Part shown: positions 32,199-40,682 of the stretch, piece by piece
Layout of the letters: each line of letters opens with the position of its first letter
Position numbering within the stretch: the first letter of the stretch is position 1
Origin: CAYXVU01 sp964468725
Lineage (GTDB): Bacteria > Acidobacteriota > Blastocatellia > UBA7656
Direction: 5' to 3'
Assembly (NCBI GenBank): GCA_964468725.1
Contig: CAYXVU010000012.1
Location: 1 to 49,197 of the forward strand
DNA length: 49,197 nucleotides
Notes under the pieces: generated by a model
What the model saw: only the letters and a program-made list of their open reading frames with translations
The model's database searches: none
Told to the model about the DNA's origin: nothing
Translations under genes and position numbers: made by a program

Positions 32199-32603
32199 CG
32201 CACGGTCTAGCTAGTGCATAACCACAGATGAGGTTGTGCAGGCCTAATCGTGCGCGATGCGATCCGCGCCTACAACGCCCTCGGGATTGCTTGATCCGAC
32301 GAGCCGTCTTGCATCCTGAGTGAGTCGTCGGCTTGCCTCAGTCGTCTGTACTTTGACATCGCTAGATATCTTCTGCTGCGGGTAACTCAGCGGAAAATCG
32401 TCTATCCGTCTGATAACAACCCTGCACCTTTTCCACATTTCAATACCCCTCATCTCCACAGGGCAAATCGCGGTGGCCTAGCCGACCCGCTCATCTCACT
32501 CAGTGCTGTATTCTACCGAGTTGCGAACCAAGAACAGCTTATTGAGCTGCGATCTGAGACTGCAGCTCAATAAGCTGTTCTTACTTTGTCCTGCACTTTG
32601 GTA
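32199..32603. other. Convergent intergenic region
   Basis: 405 bp between the ends of a plus-strand and a minus-strand gene. No gene is seen. The only marked structure is the long inverted repeat at 32530-32582. Confidence 0.6.
32530..32582. terminator. Bidirectional terminator hairpin
   Basis: Perfect 21-bp arms (left 32530-32550, right 32562-32582, beginning AAGAACAGCTTATTGAGCTG) around an 11-base loop. The hairpin sits between convergent genes, 22 bp from the stop of the AraC-type gene, so it would end transcription from both sides. The absence of a long T run is the only weak point. Confidence 0.75.
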
Positions 32604-33452
32604 TTAGTTGGTTGAGAGCGCGGATTGTCGCCTCAAACCCATCCGCTCAATGAACAAAAAGGGTAAGGCAATCAGGAGAGGAGGGTCAGTCAATCTCATT
32701 GGGCGCAGTTCCACATCTGCGCTCGTCGCAGACTGGTCAGCGGCCATTTCAACAGATGGGCTGAGGCCAACTCGAACAGCGGCCTCTTCAGGAAGTAGAA
32801 GGCTCAGGGGATCGTCTGACTTTGGGAAGGCGGCGACAAAGATTGAATACTGCCCCGGCCTCACGCAGCCAAACCGGAAAGGGCCGGGGTTACTTAATAA
32901 TGCGCAAGTAAGCGGGCGGCTTTGGGGGATAGGCTTGGTAAATAATCCTGCGAAGATCATTCCGGAAAAGCTTGTTTCTGCAATGATCTGACCTCGCAAC
33001 CCGACAGGCTCGGCTCTAGAGTTGTCAACTTTGCAGTGGTACTTACACAAGGAGGCATAGTCCGAATCTGCCGTTTGTTGCGCCAAATGGCGCAATTGGC
33101 GCGGTGGCAGGCCGACGAGTTGGGTGAAGCGCGTTGTAAAGGTTCCAAGGCTGTTGTAGCCAACCTCAAAACAGATGTCGGTGATGCTCAGTTTCGTCGT
33201 CAACAGCAAGCGTTTCGCGGCTTCAATACGCAGCGCTCCGAGAAACTGACAGGCCGGTATCCCTGTCGTCTGACGGAAGACGCGGTCGAAATGAAACGGG
33301 CTGAGAAAAGCAATCTCAGCCATAGATTGCAAAGAGAACGGCTCATCCACGCGCTCGCGCATGGCACGGATGACGCGCTCTACAGCGCGCGAGTGCGAGG
33401 CACAAGTGCTGGCTCTTCTGGCGCTTGTCAATACCTGCGGCGCTTCTGACAT
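32604..33452 (-). CDS. AraC-family transcriptional regulator
   Basis: 282 aa, GGGAGGG before the ATG. The two helix-turn-helix motifs of AraC/XylS proteins lie at the N-terminus (about 35-125: FSLQSMAEIAFLSPFHFDRVFRQTTGIPACQFLGALRIEAAKRLL and SITDICFEVGYNSLGTFTTRFTQLVGLPPRQLR). The C-terminal 150 residues form an effector domain, possibly GyrI-like. It would bind DNA and respond to a small molecule. It follows the TEBC gene by 57 bp on the same strand, at the end of the enediyne operon, so a cluster-specific regulator, perhaps sensing the product, is likely (inference). Confidence 0.92.
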   Translation of the reverse strand: MSEAPQVLTSARRASTCASHSRAVERVIRAMRERVDEPFSLQSMAEIAFLSPFHFDRVFRQTTGIPACQFLGALRIEAAKRLLLTTKLSITDICFEVGYNSLGTFTTRFTQLVGLPPRQLRHLAQQTADSDYASLCKYHCKVDNSRAEPVGLRGQIIAETSFSGMIFAGLFTKPIPQSRPLTCALLSNPGPFRFGCVRPGQYSIFVAAFPKSDDPLSLLLPEEAAVRVGLSPSVEMAADQSATSADVELRPMRLTDPPLLIALPFLFIERMGLRRQSALSTN

Positions 33453-33509
33453 ACGAATTCCCTCCCGGCTCTTGGCGTCAGGGGCAAGAGTGGCGCGTTT
33501 CGCTCTCTT

Positions 33510-33929
33510 TTAGGTGTAGTTTTGCAAAGCCTCTCGCAACGCGGCGGGTATGGGGATCGGTCGCAGGGAATCCGCTTCCCGCATCAAGCAAGCGATTTCC
33601 TGTTCGCCGCGTGCCACCAAGTTCTCTTTGTTGCCATCACGCCGCCAGTACTCGAAGATCATGGAGAGGCGATTCTGCGCCATGCTCTTGAGTCGCATAC
33701 GGATGAGAATCTCATCGAAAGCAGCTAACTCTGCCAAATAATCGCAGGCGCAGCGCGTCGTCACCAAACAGAGCCCGCGATTAAGTTCCGCTAATACATC
33801 CGGAGCTTTTTCACGCAGAAACATCTCGCGGCAGCGACCTTGCCAACGCAGGTGGTTGACGTAATAAACATTGCCCACCAGATTCGTTTCTTCGAAGCCA
33901 ACTACATGGCAATACTCAAATGCTCGCAT
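33510..33929 (-). CDS. Enediyne polyene thioesterase TEBC (E10)
   Basis: 139 aa, GAGGAG six bases before the ATG. Single hotdog domain with the family signature FEETNLVGNVYYVNHLRWQG (12-31) and GRCREMFLREKAP. The Asp typical of 4-hydroxybenzoyl-CoA thioesterases is Asn16 here, as in CalE7, DynE7 and SgcE10, which release the PksE-bound polyketide by hydrolysis to the polyene. Its start lies inside the 3' end of the PksE gene (28-bp overlap), implying translational coupling and matched expression of the two partners. A cytoplasmic enzyme. Identity is near certain from both sequence and neighbours. Confidence 0.96.
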   Translation of the reverse strand: MRAFEYCHVVGFEETNLVGNVYYVNHLRWQGRCREMFLREKAPDVLAELNRGLCLVTTRCACDYLAELAAFDEILIRMRLKSMAQNRLSMIFEYWRRDGNKENLVARGEQEIACLMREADSLRPIPIPAALREALQNYT

Positions 33930-36900
33930 AGCGTCTCCTCAACGGTCACCGCCAAAGCGATTGCCAGCCGCTCCCTGTTGACCGCGACTTCTGCTGTGAT
34001 GATGGTAAACAGCCCTGATGTTAAGCTAACCCACCCATCAGGTTCTACCTTTGACATCACAAGCGGCGCATTGACCAGAGCTCCAGCCTTCTTGAGGCTT
34101 TCTATTGCTGTCCAGACTCTTGTAGCAGACAGCGGGATGTCGTCACCCGTCTCGGTAGCCATGACCATGGCTAGCTGGAAGCGCTCGCGGCCAAGAAGGT
34201 CGCGCCAGCCTTCGATGGGCAGATCGGCAACTCTCTCAAGATCACAGCCGAGGGGACGAGCCGCCGCCACAGCTAAGGTAAGATCGTCTGCGTGGGCAAC
34301 CGATACGGAAAGGCCACCCAGCACCTCCGGCTTGCCATCCAGCCCGCGTCGCGCTTCCGCCTGGTCGGATAGACAACGGCGGAGCATCGCATCACTATGC
34401 GACCGGCGCGCCCCCTCGGTGTTCCGACCGAGGGCGATGGTCACGGCTGTTCCCGGTAAGAGTTCGCTCACCCGTCGCTCAAGGTATGGAGCAAGCAACC
34501 CCTCAGGCCATGGCCGCCGACCGTCATTCCATCTGACAACCTGAAGGCTCAATCCCCGCCACCGTTCAAGCACCATGCCACGCTCATCTACAACCTCGCA
34601 GTCATAAGTGAACAGGTCACCGGTTCTTTCGCGCTCACGCGCCCGTACAAGACTTGGGCCAGTCAGCGTTGCGCCCGTTATCTCCAACCGGTCCACGCCG
34701 ACCGGCAGCACTGTAGCGTGAGGGATGCACGCCTGAATGGCATGAATGGCCGCATCTCGCGCCGCCGCATCGCCTAAGACCATCGTGGCGGGCAAGAAAC
34801 GGCCAAACCAATCGCCTGTCGGCGCGGCTTGCACTTCGGCAATGCATTCGCGGGCTGAGAGCCTGAGGTAGCGCCGGAGGCGGCGGAAGCGGCCCTGATG
34901 AAATAGGATGTCGCCATAGAGGTCGTCTGCCATCTGGAAAGTATCATCGCCAGATTCAAGGGAAGGGCGAGGCAGAAAGGCGGCTCCCTCAGCTTCTCCG
35001 ATGAATTCGTCTTGCGGACGACAGTGAGCTTTGAAGTGGTCAACCAGAAACGACGTATCGGCGCTTCGGATGGCGACTTCTACGGTGCCGTCTTCTCGGA
35101 GCAGTCCGGCAATGCGGATGCGTGCGGCGCCGCTTTCCGGCACGATGATGGGACGGGCAAAACGGACTTTCTCGAAGACGAGTGGACGATTGCACCCGGC
35201 GAGCGCGGTAGCGACTTGCGCCATCGCCTCAAGCCCCATGACGGCGGGAAAAAGTCGCTCTCCGTGAAAAACGTGCTCACAGACGTAAGGGTCTGCGTCA
35301 ACTGATAGGTCTGCGTCGGCGATCAGCTCGATGCCATCAAAATGCAATCGCGGGTGTTCCAGAAATCGTAATAAGGGTAATTCCGCTGATGCCATCCGCA
35401 CCGTGTCCAGGTCTCTAATGCGCCCCGTCACCACGATGGCAGAAGTTGGCAACCTCTGCGCTAGAAGGCTCTTTAGCATGGCCATGCCACGTTCCGGCGT
35501 TATGGGGGTAATGCCAGAACGCATAAGGGCTTCCAATCCGCCGATGCGCTGTGCCATGCCAACACCCGACCAAACAGACCATTCCACAGTCAGACAGCGG
35601 CACTCAGGATGTTCTTGCTGGAAACGGTCTGTGAGGCGGGCCATCCACTCATTGGCCAGCGCATAATGCGATTCTCCCGGCAAACCCATACGCGCGATGA
35701 TCGAGCCAAAAGTCACGAGCACCCGCAGCCGTGTGGGGTCAACAGCGGTGAGCAGATTGCGCAATCCTTGTACTTTTATGGCAATCGTTTGCTTGAGCAA
35801 CTCTTCATCCATAGAGGTTATCAGATGCGGCTTATTGATGGCTGCGCCATGCAGGATGGCAGTAACCGGCCCAAAGCGGCTTTCAGCATTAGCCACGGCT
35901 GCTTGCATAGAACCCGCATCAATGACGTCGGCCGCCACATAAATAAAGCGTATCCCGAATTCGGTTAAGCGCGCCAAATTGTCAGCCAATTCTTGGTCGT
36001 CAGACGGATCCGAAAGGCCAATCAAAACCAGTCTGACCCCGGTCTGGAGAGCTATTGACCGAACGCACTCGGCGGTAATGCCTTTGCCGCCGCCTGTCGC
36101 AACTAATACGTCATCTGGGCCAAACGGCAAGGGCGACTCCGCTTGGCGGACAGGCAAGTACTTCCAGACAGGTTCCCACCGGCGTCCGTCCTCACCATAG
36201 TACGCCTCGCCATACCCTTCGGCTGAACGAATCTCCGCAATAATCCAATCAATCGAAGTTAGAGCCATCGGCACATCAATTACGCGAACCGTCAGATTGG
36301 GTCGTTCAAGATGAAGCGTCCGCATCAGTGAAGCGCCGCCGCCGCCATGTTGAATCAGGAAGATGGGCGGGGGTTCCGGTTCCTGCAGCGCTTGGCGGAT
36401 ATGATCGAACAGAAGCGGCAGGCATTCCTCATAAGGGTCAGGCGGCAGGCAAATGATGAGGCCGCTGCCGCTGACATTGACGAGGGCTTGGCCAAGCGCA
36501 TCAGCCAGCGGATAACTCGGCGTCGCAATCAACCTCCAACATCCCGCGCCAGAGGCAATCGAAGGCGCGCCCGCCAGACACTCAACCAGTTCAACGGTGA
36601 AGGCTCTTACCCAAGAATCAACGCCTGTCAACGGGTCTTCTGCCTCATCAGGCGTCGCCCCCTCTACATGCGCAAAACCCGCCAGCGCTTCGCCAAACTC
36701 AGCGACGGTTACGTCGGCAAAGTCAAGAGGCGCTGCAGGAGGACGCAATCCAAGTTGGCGCGCCGCTTCGATGACAAGCTGCCCGACAACAATTGAATTG
36801 AGGTGCAAATCGCTCAACAGCCGCGCCTCGTCGCTAATGGCAGAGGTTGGCAGCTCAGTGCGCGCAGCGACGAGGCCGCGCACGACCTCTAGCGGTTTGC

Positions 36901-39739
36901 GGTCATCACCAATTGGTAGCGGGGATGGAGATTCAACCTCAGTCGCCAGGTGACTCTTGTCGTCCACAGCTTGGGTCAAGTAAGAGCCGAGGTTTGGCTC
37001 AGAGCCTTCGAACGAGGGCGCCAACTCGCAGGGGTTGACAAGAAAATGCGGTTGCCAGTTGAGAGCAAAAGGTTTCGTGAAGCGCTCCGTAAAGAGGTTT
37101 CTGATTGTTGACGCGCTGCCGAGTACGAAGGCGGCAGCAGCGGCTTTCAACAGCCCTTGCAGAGATGGGCCACCGGCATCGAGGGCAATGGTTGGGAGAT
37201 CAATAAAATCAGCAACGATACCGCTCAAGACGCGATTGGGGCCAACCTCAATCCATAAATCAAGGCTTTCGGAGGCGGCTAAAGCTGCCGCCCGGAAGAG
37301 AACCGGCGAGGTTACTTGCTGACAGAGGTGCTCTCGAAAATCACCCGCCGGGTCAAGCGGGCGACCGGTTACCGTCGAATAGACAATTTGCTGGAGGGGC
37401 GCGAACGCCTCTCCGGCTAGAAACTGACGCAATGGCAGCACAGCAGATCGAACCAGAGGAGAGTGAAAGGCTGTCGAGACTGGCAGGCGAGTGGCCTTCA
37501 ATCCCGCTGTTTGCAGACGGGTCAGTATAGCTTCAAGCGCCTCCGGATTGCCAGAGATCACCGTCTGACGAGGCGCGTTATAGACAGCCATTACGACGGA
37601 ATCGTCGCCCTTGAGAAAGGGTTCCACTTCTTCCGGGGCAGCCATAACGGTGGCCATCGCGCCGCGTGTGCTCGACGCGCTCGCCATCACCTTCCCCCTA
37701 GCCGTCGTGATGCGCAACAGCGCAGCGGCGCTAAAGGCGCCCGCCCAGTGCAACGCCGTAATCTCCCCAAGGCTATGGCCAACCCCCACCGTCGCTTGAA
37801 TTCCTAGCCAATCTAACGCCCGCAGAGCAGCCAACGAAGCGACGGCAATCGCTGGCTGTGCAACCTCCGTGGCAAGGCCATCGCTGTCGGCAGCGAAGTG
37901 CGCATCTCGATAGATATCTGCAACAAAGGTGAAACGGTTGCGCAAGGCTCCGCCATTACGAGGCAGCCGCGAGCCTTGGCCGGGGAACAGAAAGCCGATG
38001 CGCGGCGGATTGACGACCTGACATAGAAAAATTCCCTTGCGCACATCGAAACATCGGTGAGCGCCTTCTGACAGGAGTTCGCTCACTCTCCGCAGACGCT
38101 CCTCCAACTCAAGCGGGCTGGAAGCGACGATGGCGGCTCGCAACCGTCCGAAACCGGATAGCGGTTCAAGAGCGGCTGCCAAGTCGCCCATCTCGGCCCG
38201 CGACAGGCGCGCGGCGATGGGCAAAAGCTCCTTGATCTGTGTTTGTAGAGACTGGGCATCTTGGGCGGCAAACAAGAAGAGTTCCGCATCTTGTGTTGAG
38301 GCAAGCAGCGTCCGATCATCTCCTCGCAGGGTTTTTCGGCGTGTGGCGACGGGTTTCTCCAATACTAAATGGGTATTTATGCCGCCGAATCCCATGGCGC
38401 TGACACCGGCACGCAGCGGATAGGCGGTCGGCCACAATTCCCCCTGTTCAAGAACACGAAGCGCGGACTGCGAACCGGCAATCACCGGGTGCGGTTCGTG
38501 GCAACCGGTCGTCGGCGGCAAGAGTTGATGGTGAAGCGCCATTGTCGCTTTTATCAGCCCAGCAACACCAGCAGCTGCTTTCGTGTGGCCAATGTTGGCT
38601 TTGATTGAGCCAATCGCCGCCGGTGCAGACTGGGCCGCAGCTTCACGGCGCACCTGCGACAAGGCCTTTAACTCCGTCTCATCACCTACCGCAGTGCCTG
38701 TACCATGCCCCTCAAAATACGGCACCGTTTCAATGCCGAAGCCCGCTCGCGCATAGGCGCGCCGCAAAGCCAGCATTTGTCCATTTACTTCAGGGCGGGT
38801 GATGCCGCCTTTTCCATCTGAAGAAATACCCCAGCCGCGAATCACAGCGTAGACCTGCCGATTCTGTTTTACGGCATCTTCGTGCCGCATCAGGACGACG
38901 AAGCCACAGCCTTCTCCTGGCCAAAAGCCGTTGGAATGGCGGTCGTAAACACGCATTTCACCTGTCGCCAAGGCTCCGGTCTTAGCGAAGCCGACGAGCT
39001 CGAAGGGATCGAGGCTCAGATCAACGCCGCCAGCTAGCACCAAATCAACATCTCCGGCTATCAGCGATGAGCAGGCTGTCGTCACGGCGAGCAGAGAAGA
39101 TGAGCAAGCACCGTCAACTGTGTACCCGCCTCCTTTCAAATCGAAGTGATTACAGATCCGTCCCGCAATCGTGTTTGACAGTCCGCCTGCTAAGGTCTCT
39201 TCGCCGACAGGCGGGAATGGCCTTTTGTATTCCGCTTCCAGCTCTTCCAGAAAGGCCTGTCGCTCGTGCTGTGACCATCCTCTGCCAACGAGGGCGGCTT
39301 CTGTCACGCGGCGGATATATGGCCAGCGCAGCCGCAAACCGCAAGCGCGCGCAAACTCGCCCGTGAGCGTGTTGCCAAGGACGACACCGGCTGTTTGCTT
39401 GGCCAAGCCCTGCCCGTTGGGAAAACGGGCATCCCTGAGTGCCTGCGCCGCAACATCGAGCGCCAGCCAGTGTGTGAGATCAGCAGCCCGGAAGGTACTC
39501 CCCATGACATGAAATCGGACTCGGTCAAATTCGTAGCCTTCGATTAGAGCGGCTTCGAAAGAGTAAGTCCTGTCAGGTGCGGCGCGGTTGGTTGAGAAGT
39601 AATCGGCTGCACTCAAACGCTCAGCCGGAATCCGCCGGAAGGCTCGACGTTGCGCCAGCACATTTTCCCACAGTGCCGTCGGCGTGTCGGCATCCGGATA
39701 GCAACAAGCCATGCCGATGATGGCGATAGCGTGTTTCAT
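33902..39739 (-). CDS. pksE: Iterative enediyne polyketide synthase PksE
   Basis: 1945 aa, normal for the family, in enediyne-specific domain order. KS 1-462 with Cys212 (GACSSS), His345 (EGHGTGT), His385 (ANIGHT). AT about 580-860 with Ser656 (GHSLGE) and AFHS. ACP about 945-1020 with Ser982 in the enediyne-type motif DLHLNSI. KR about 1208-1445 with GGGKGI and a Ser/Tyr/Asn set (FGSIIARMG, SHYALANEW). DH about 1455-1650 with His1489 (EHVFHGERLFPA). C-terminal phosphopantetheinyl transferase with GCDLE (1831-1835) and WTAIESLKK (1876-1884), which self-activates the ACP. All catalytic residues are in place. It builds the linear polyene from acetyl/malonyl-CoA, the first committed step to the enediyne core. 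E5 gene ends 3 bp upstream and TEBC overlaps downstream. Confidence 0.97.
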   Translation of the reverse strand: MKHAIAIIGMACCYPDADTPTALWENVLAQRRAFRRIPAERLSAADYFSTNRAAPDRTYSFEAALIEGYEFDRVRFHVMGSTFRAADLTHWLALDVAAQALRDARFPNGQGLAKQTAGVVLGNTLTGEFARACGLRLRWPYIRRVTEAALVGRGWSQHERQAFLEELEAEYKRPFPPVGEETLAGGLSNTIAGRICNHFDLKGGGYTVDGACSSSLLAVTTACSSLIAGDVDLVLAGGVDLSLDPFELVGFAKTGALATGEMRVYDRHSNGFWPGEGCGFVVLMRHEDAVKQNRQVYAVIRGWGISSDGKGGITRPEVNGQMLALRRAYARAGFGIETVPYFEGHGTGTAVGDETELKALSQVRREAAAQSAPAAIGSIKANIGHTKAAAGVAGLIKATMALHHQLLPPTTGCHEPHPVIAGSQSALRVLEQGELWPTAYPLRAGVSAMGFGGINTHLVLEKPVATRRKTLRGDDRTLLASTQDAELFLFAAQDAQSLQTQIKELLPIAARLSRAEMGDLAAALEPLSGFGRLRAAIVASSPLELEERLRRVSELLSEGAHRCFDVRKGIFLCQVVNPPRIGFLFPGQGSRLPRNGGALRNRFTFVADIYRDAHFAADSDGLATEVAQPAIAVASLAALRALDWLGIQATVGVGHSLGEITALHWAGAFSAAALLRITTARGKVMASASSTRGAMATVMAAPEEVEPFLKGDDSVVMAVYNAPRQTVISGNPEALEAILTRLQTAGLKATRLPVSTAFHSPLVRSAVLPLRQFLAGEAFAPLQQIVYSTVTGRPLDPAGDFREHLCQQVTSPVLFRAAALAASESLDLWIEVGPNRVLSGIVADFIDLPTIALDAGGPSLQGLLKAAAAAFVLGSASTIRNLFTERFTKPFALNWQPHFLVNPCELAPSFEGSEPNLGSYLTQAVDDKSHLATEVESPSPLPIGDDRKPLEVVRGLVAARTELPTSAISDEARLLSDLHLNSIVVGQLVIEAARQLGLRPPAAPLDFADVTVAEFGEALAGFAHVEGATPDEAEDPLTGVDSWVRAFTVELVECLAGAPSIASGAGCWRLIATPSYPLADALGQALVNVSGSGLIICLPPDPYEECLPLLFDHIRQALQEPEPPPIFLIQHGGGGASLMRTLHLERPNLTVRVIDVPMALTSIDWIIAEIRSAEGYGEAYYGEDGRRWEPVWKYLPVRQAESPLPFGPDDVLVATGGGKGITAECVRSIALQTGVRLVLIGLSDPSDDQELADNLARLTEFGIRFIYVAADVIDAGSMQAAVANAESRFGPVTAILHGAAINKPHLITSMDEELLKQTIAIKVQGLRNLLTAVDPTRLRVLVTFGSIIARMGLPGESHYALANEWMARLTDRFQQEHPECRCLTVEWSVWSGVGMAQRIGGLEALMRSGITPITPERGMAMLKSLLAQRLPTSAIVVTGRIRDLDTVRMASAELPLLRFLEHPRLHFDGIELIADADLSVDADPYVCEHVFHGERLFPAVMGLEAMAQVATALAGCNRPLVFEKVRFARPIIVPESGAARIRIAGLLREDGTVEVAIRSADTSFLVDHFKAHCRPQDEFIGEAEGAAFLPRPSLESGDDTFQMADDLYGDILFHQGRFRRLRRYLRLSARECIAEVQAAPTGDWFGRFLPATMVLGDAAARDAAIHAIQACIPHATVLPVGVDRLEITGATLTGPSLVRARERERTGDLFTYDCEVVDERGMVLERWRGLSLQVVRWNDGRRPWPEGLLAPYLERRVSELLPGTAVTIALGRNTEGARRSHSDAMLRRCLSDQAEARRGLDGKPEVLGGLSVSVAHADDLTLAVAAARPLGCDLERVADLPIEGWRDLLGRERFQLAMVMATETGDDIPLSATRVWTAIESLKKAGALVNAPLVMSKVEPDGWVSLTSGLFTIITAEVAVNRERLAIALAVTVEETLCEHLSIAM

Positions 39740-39742
39740 CCC

Positions 39743-40669
39743 TTATATCTCCCGCACTATGGATGGAGCCTCGGCCGAAGCCTCCACCAAAACGCGCTGC
39801 GTCAGCACAGAGCGGGCAAAGAGGTTAAGCCCGCGAACCGCGCAGATGATCGTCAACGCAAAGAAGAGACCGAAAACAATATGTAGTTGCAACAGCATCC
39901 CATAGGCGGCGGCAACGCCTGCCCCGAAGAGAATTTGACCCCGTCGGTCGGTCGGAGTCGTAGCCGGATCGGTCACCATGTAGAAAGTAAACAGAATGAA
40001 TGCCACACCCGTCATAGGCAGCAGGCTGGCTGGTAGAGACTCTCCCGAAAGGGTAGTGCGAATCGCAGCTTGGGCAATGAAGCCAAGCAGCCAAGCGACA
40101 ATCAGCGGCAGCTTGTGGGTCAGGCGGGCGTTGAGAATCGTGCCCGAAAGCACAATGATGGCAGGCAAAATCCAGTCGCCGATTCGGTCAAGGTTTTCCG
40201 TGAAATGATAGGGCGGCGCGATGCCTACCCAGGGAAACAGCAACAATGTCGCCGTAATGCCCAAATTAGAAGGGTTGAAGAAATGGCGAGTGCTATTGCC
40301 AACCCGCACCCGCAGAACCGATTTTGAGGTAATGGCGACGACCGTGGCAAACACAATCGGCCAGATGCGGTCGTTCGCATACAGCAGCATCGCCACCGCC
40401 AGACCCGTGATATGCGCAGAGAGAAAAAAATCGACGAAGATTACTATGCCCCCTAAGAAATTCGGTCTTCGCCTACGAATCCGAGCATCTACTAACTCCA
40501 AAAAGAGTTCTGTCCCATAGGCGGAAGCCACTGCTGCGAGCGGCTGAGCAAAGGACTGTTCAAACCCGAAGAAGGTATGGCCAAGAAGATTCAAGATCGT
40601 AATGGCCACAGCAAACCGCCTCAGCCCTCCCAATCGGCTCGTTTTCGCCCAATCATCTTGCATCATCAT
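39743..40669 (-). CDS. Enediyne biosynthesis protein E5 (UnbU), RnfD-like
   Basis: 308 aa, AGGAGA just before three consecutive ATGs. About eight to ten membrane segments (e.g. FAVAITILNLLGHTFFG, FLGGIVIFVDFFLSAHITGLAV, VWLLGFI-like stretches, MLLQLHIVFGLFFALTIICAV). The sequence RVGNSTRHFFNPSNLGITATLLLF matches the NQR2/RnfD pattern around the flavin-attachment Thr, and FTFYMVTDPATTPTDRRGQ is a second family motif. E5 proteins are part of every minimal enediyne cassette but their exact role is unsettled; a redox or membrane function is often assumed. Lies between the UnbV and PksE genes with gaps of 13 and 3 bp, so cotranscribed. Confidence 0.95.
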   Translation of the reverse strand: MMMQDDWAKTSRLGGLRRFAVAITILNLLGHTFFGFEQSFAQPLAAVASAYGTELFLELVDARIRRRRPNFLGGIVIFVDFFLSAHITGLAVAMLLYANDRIWPIVFATVVAITSKSVLRVRVGNSTRHFFNPSNLGITATLLLFPWVGIAPPYHFTENLDRIGDWILPAIIVLSGTILNARLTHKLPLIVAWLLGFIAQAAIRTTLSGESLPASLLPMTGVAFILFTFYMVTDPATTPTDRRGQILFGAGVAAAYGMLLQLHIVFGLFFALTIICAVRGLNLFARSVLTQRVLVEASAEAPSIVREI

Positions 40670-40682
40670 GTAGTTCTCCTGC

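Noticed and set aside
33840..34544. Plus-strand open frame of 234 codons opposite the end of the PksE gene
   Set aside because: It lies fully over the TEBC/PksE coding strand, is Ser/Arg-rich and has no motif; a shadow of a GC-rich gene.
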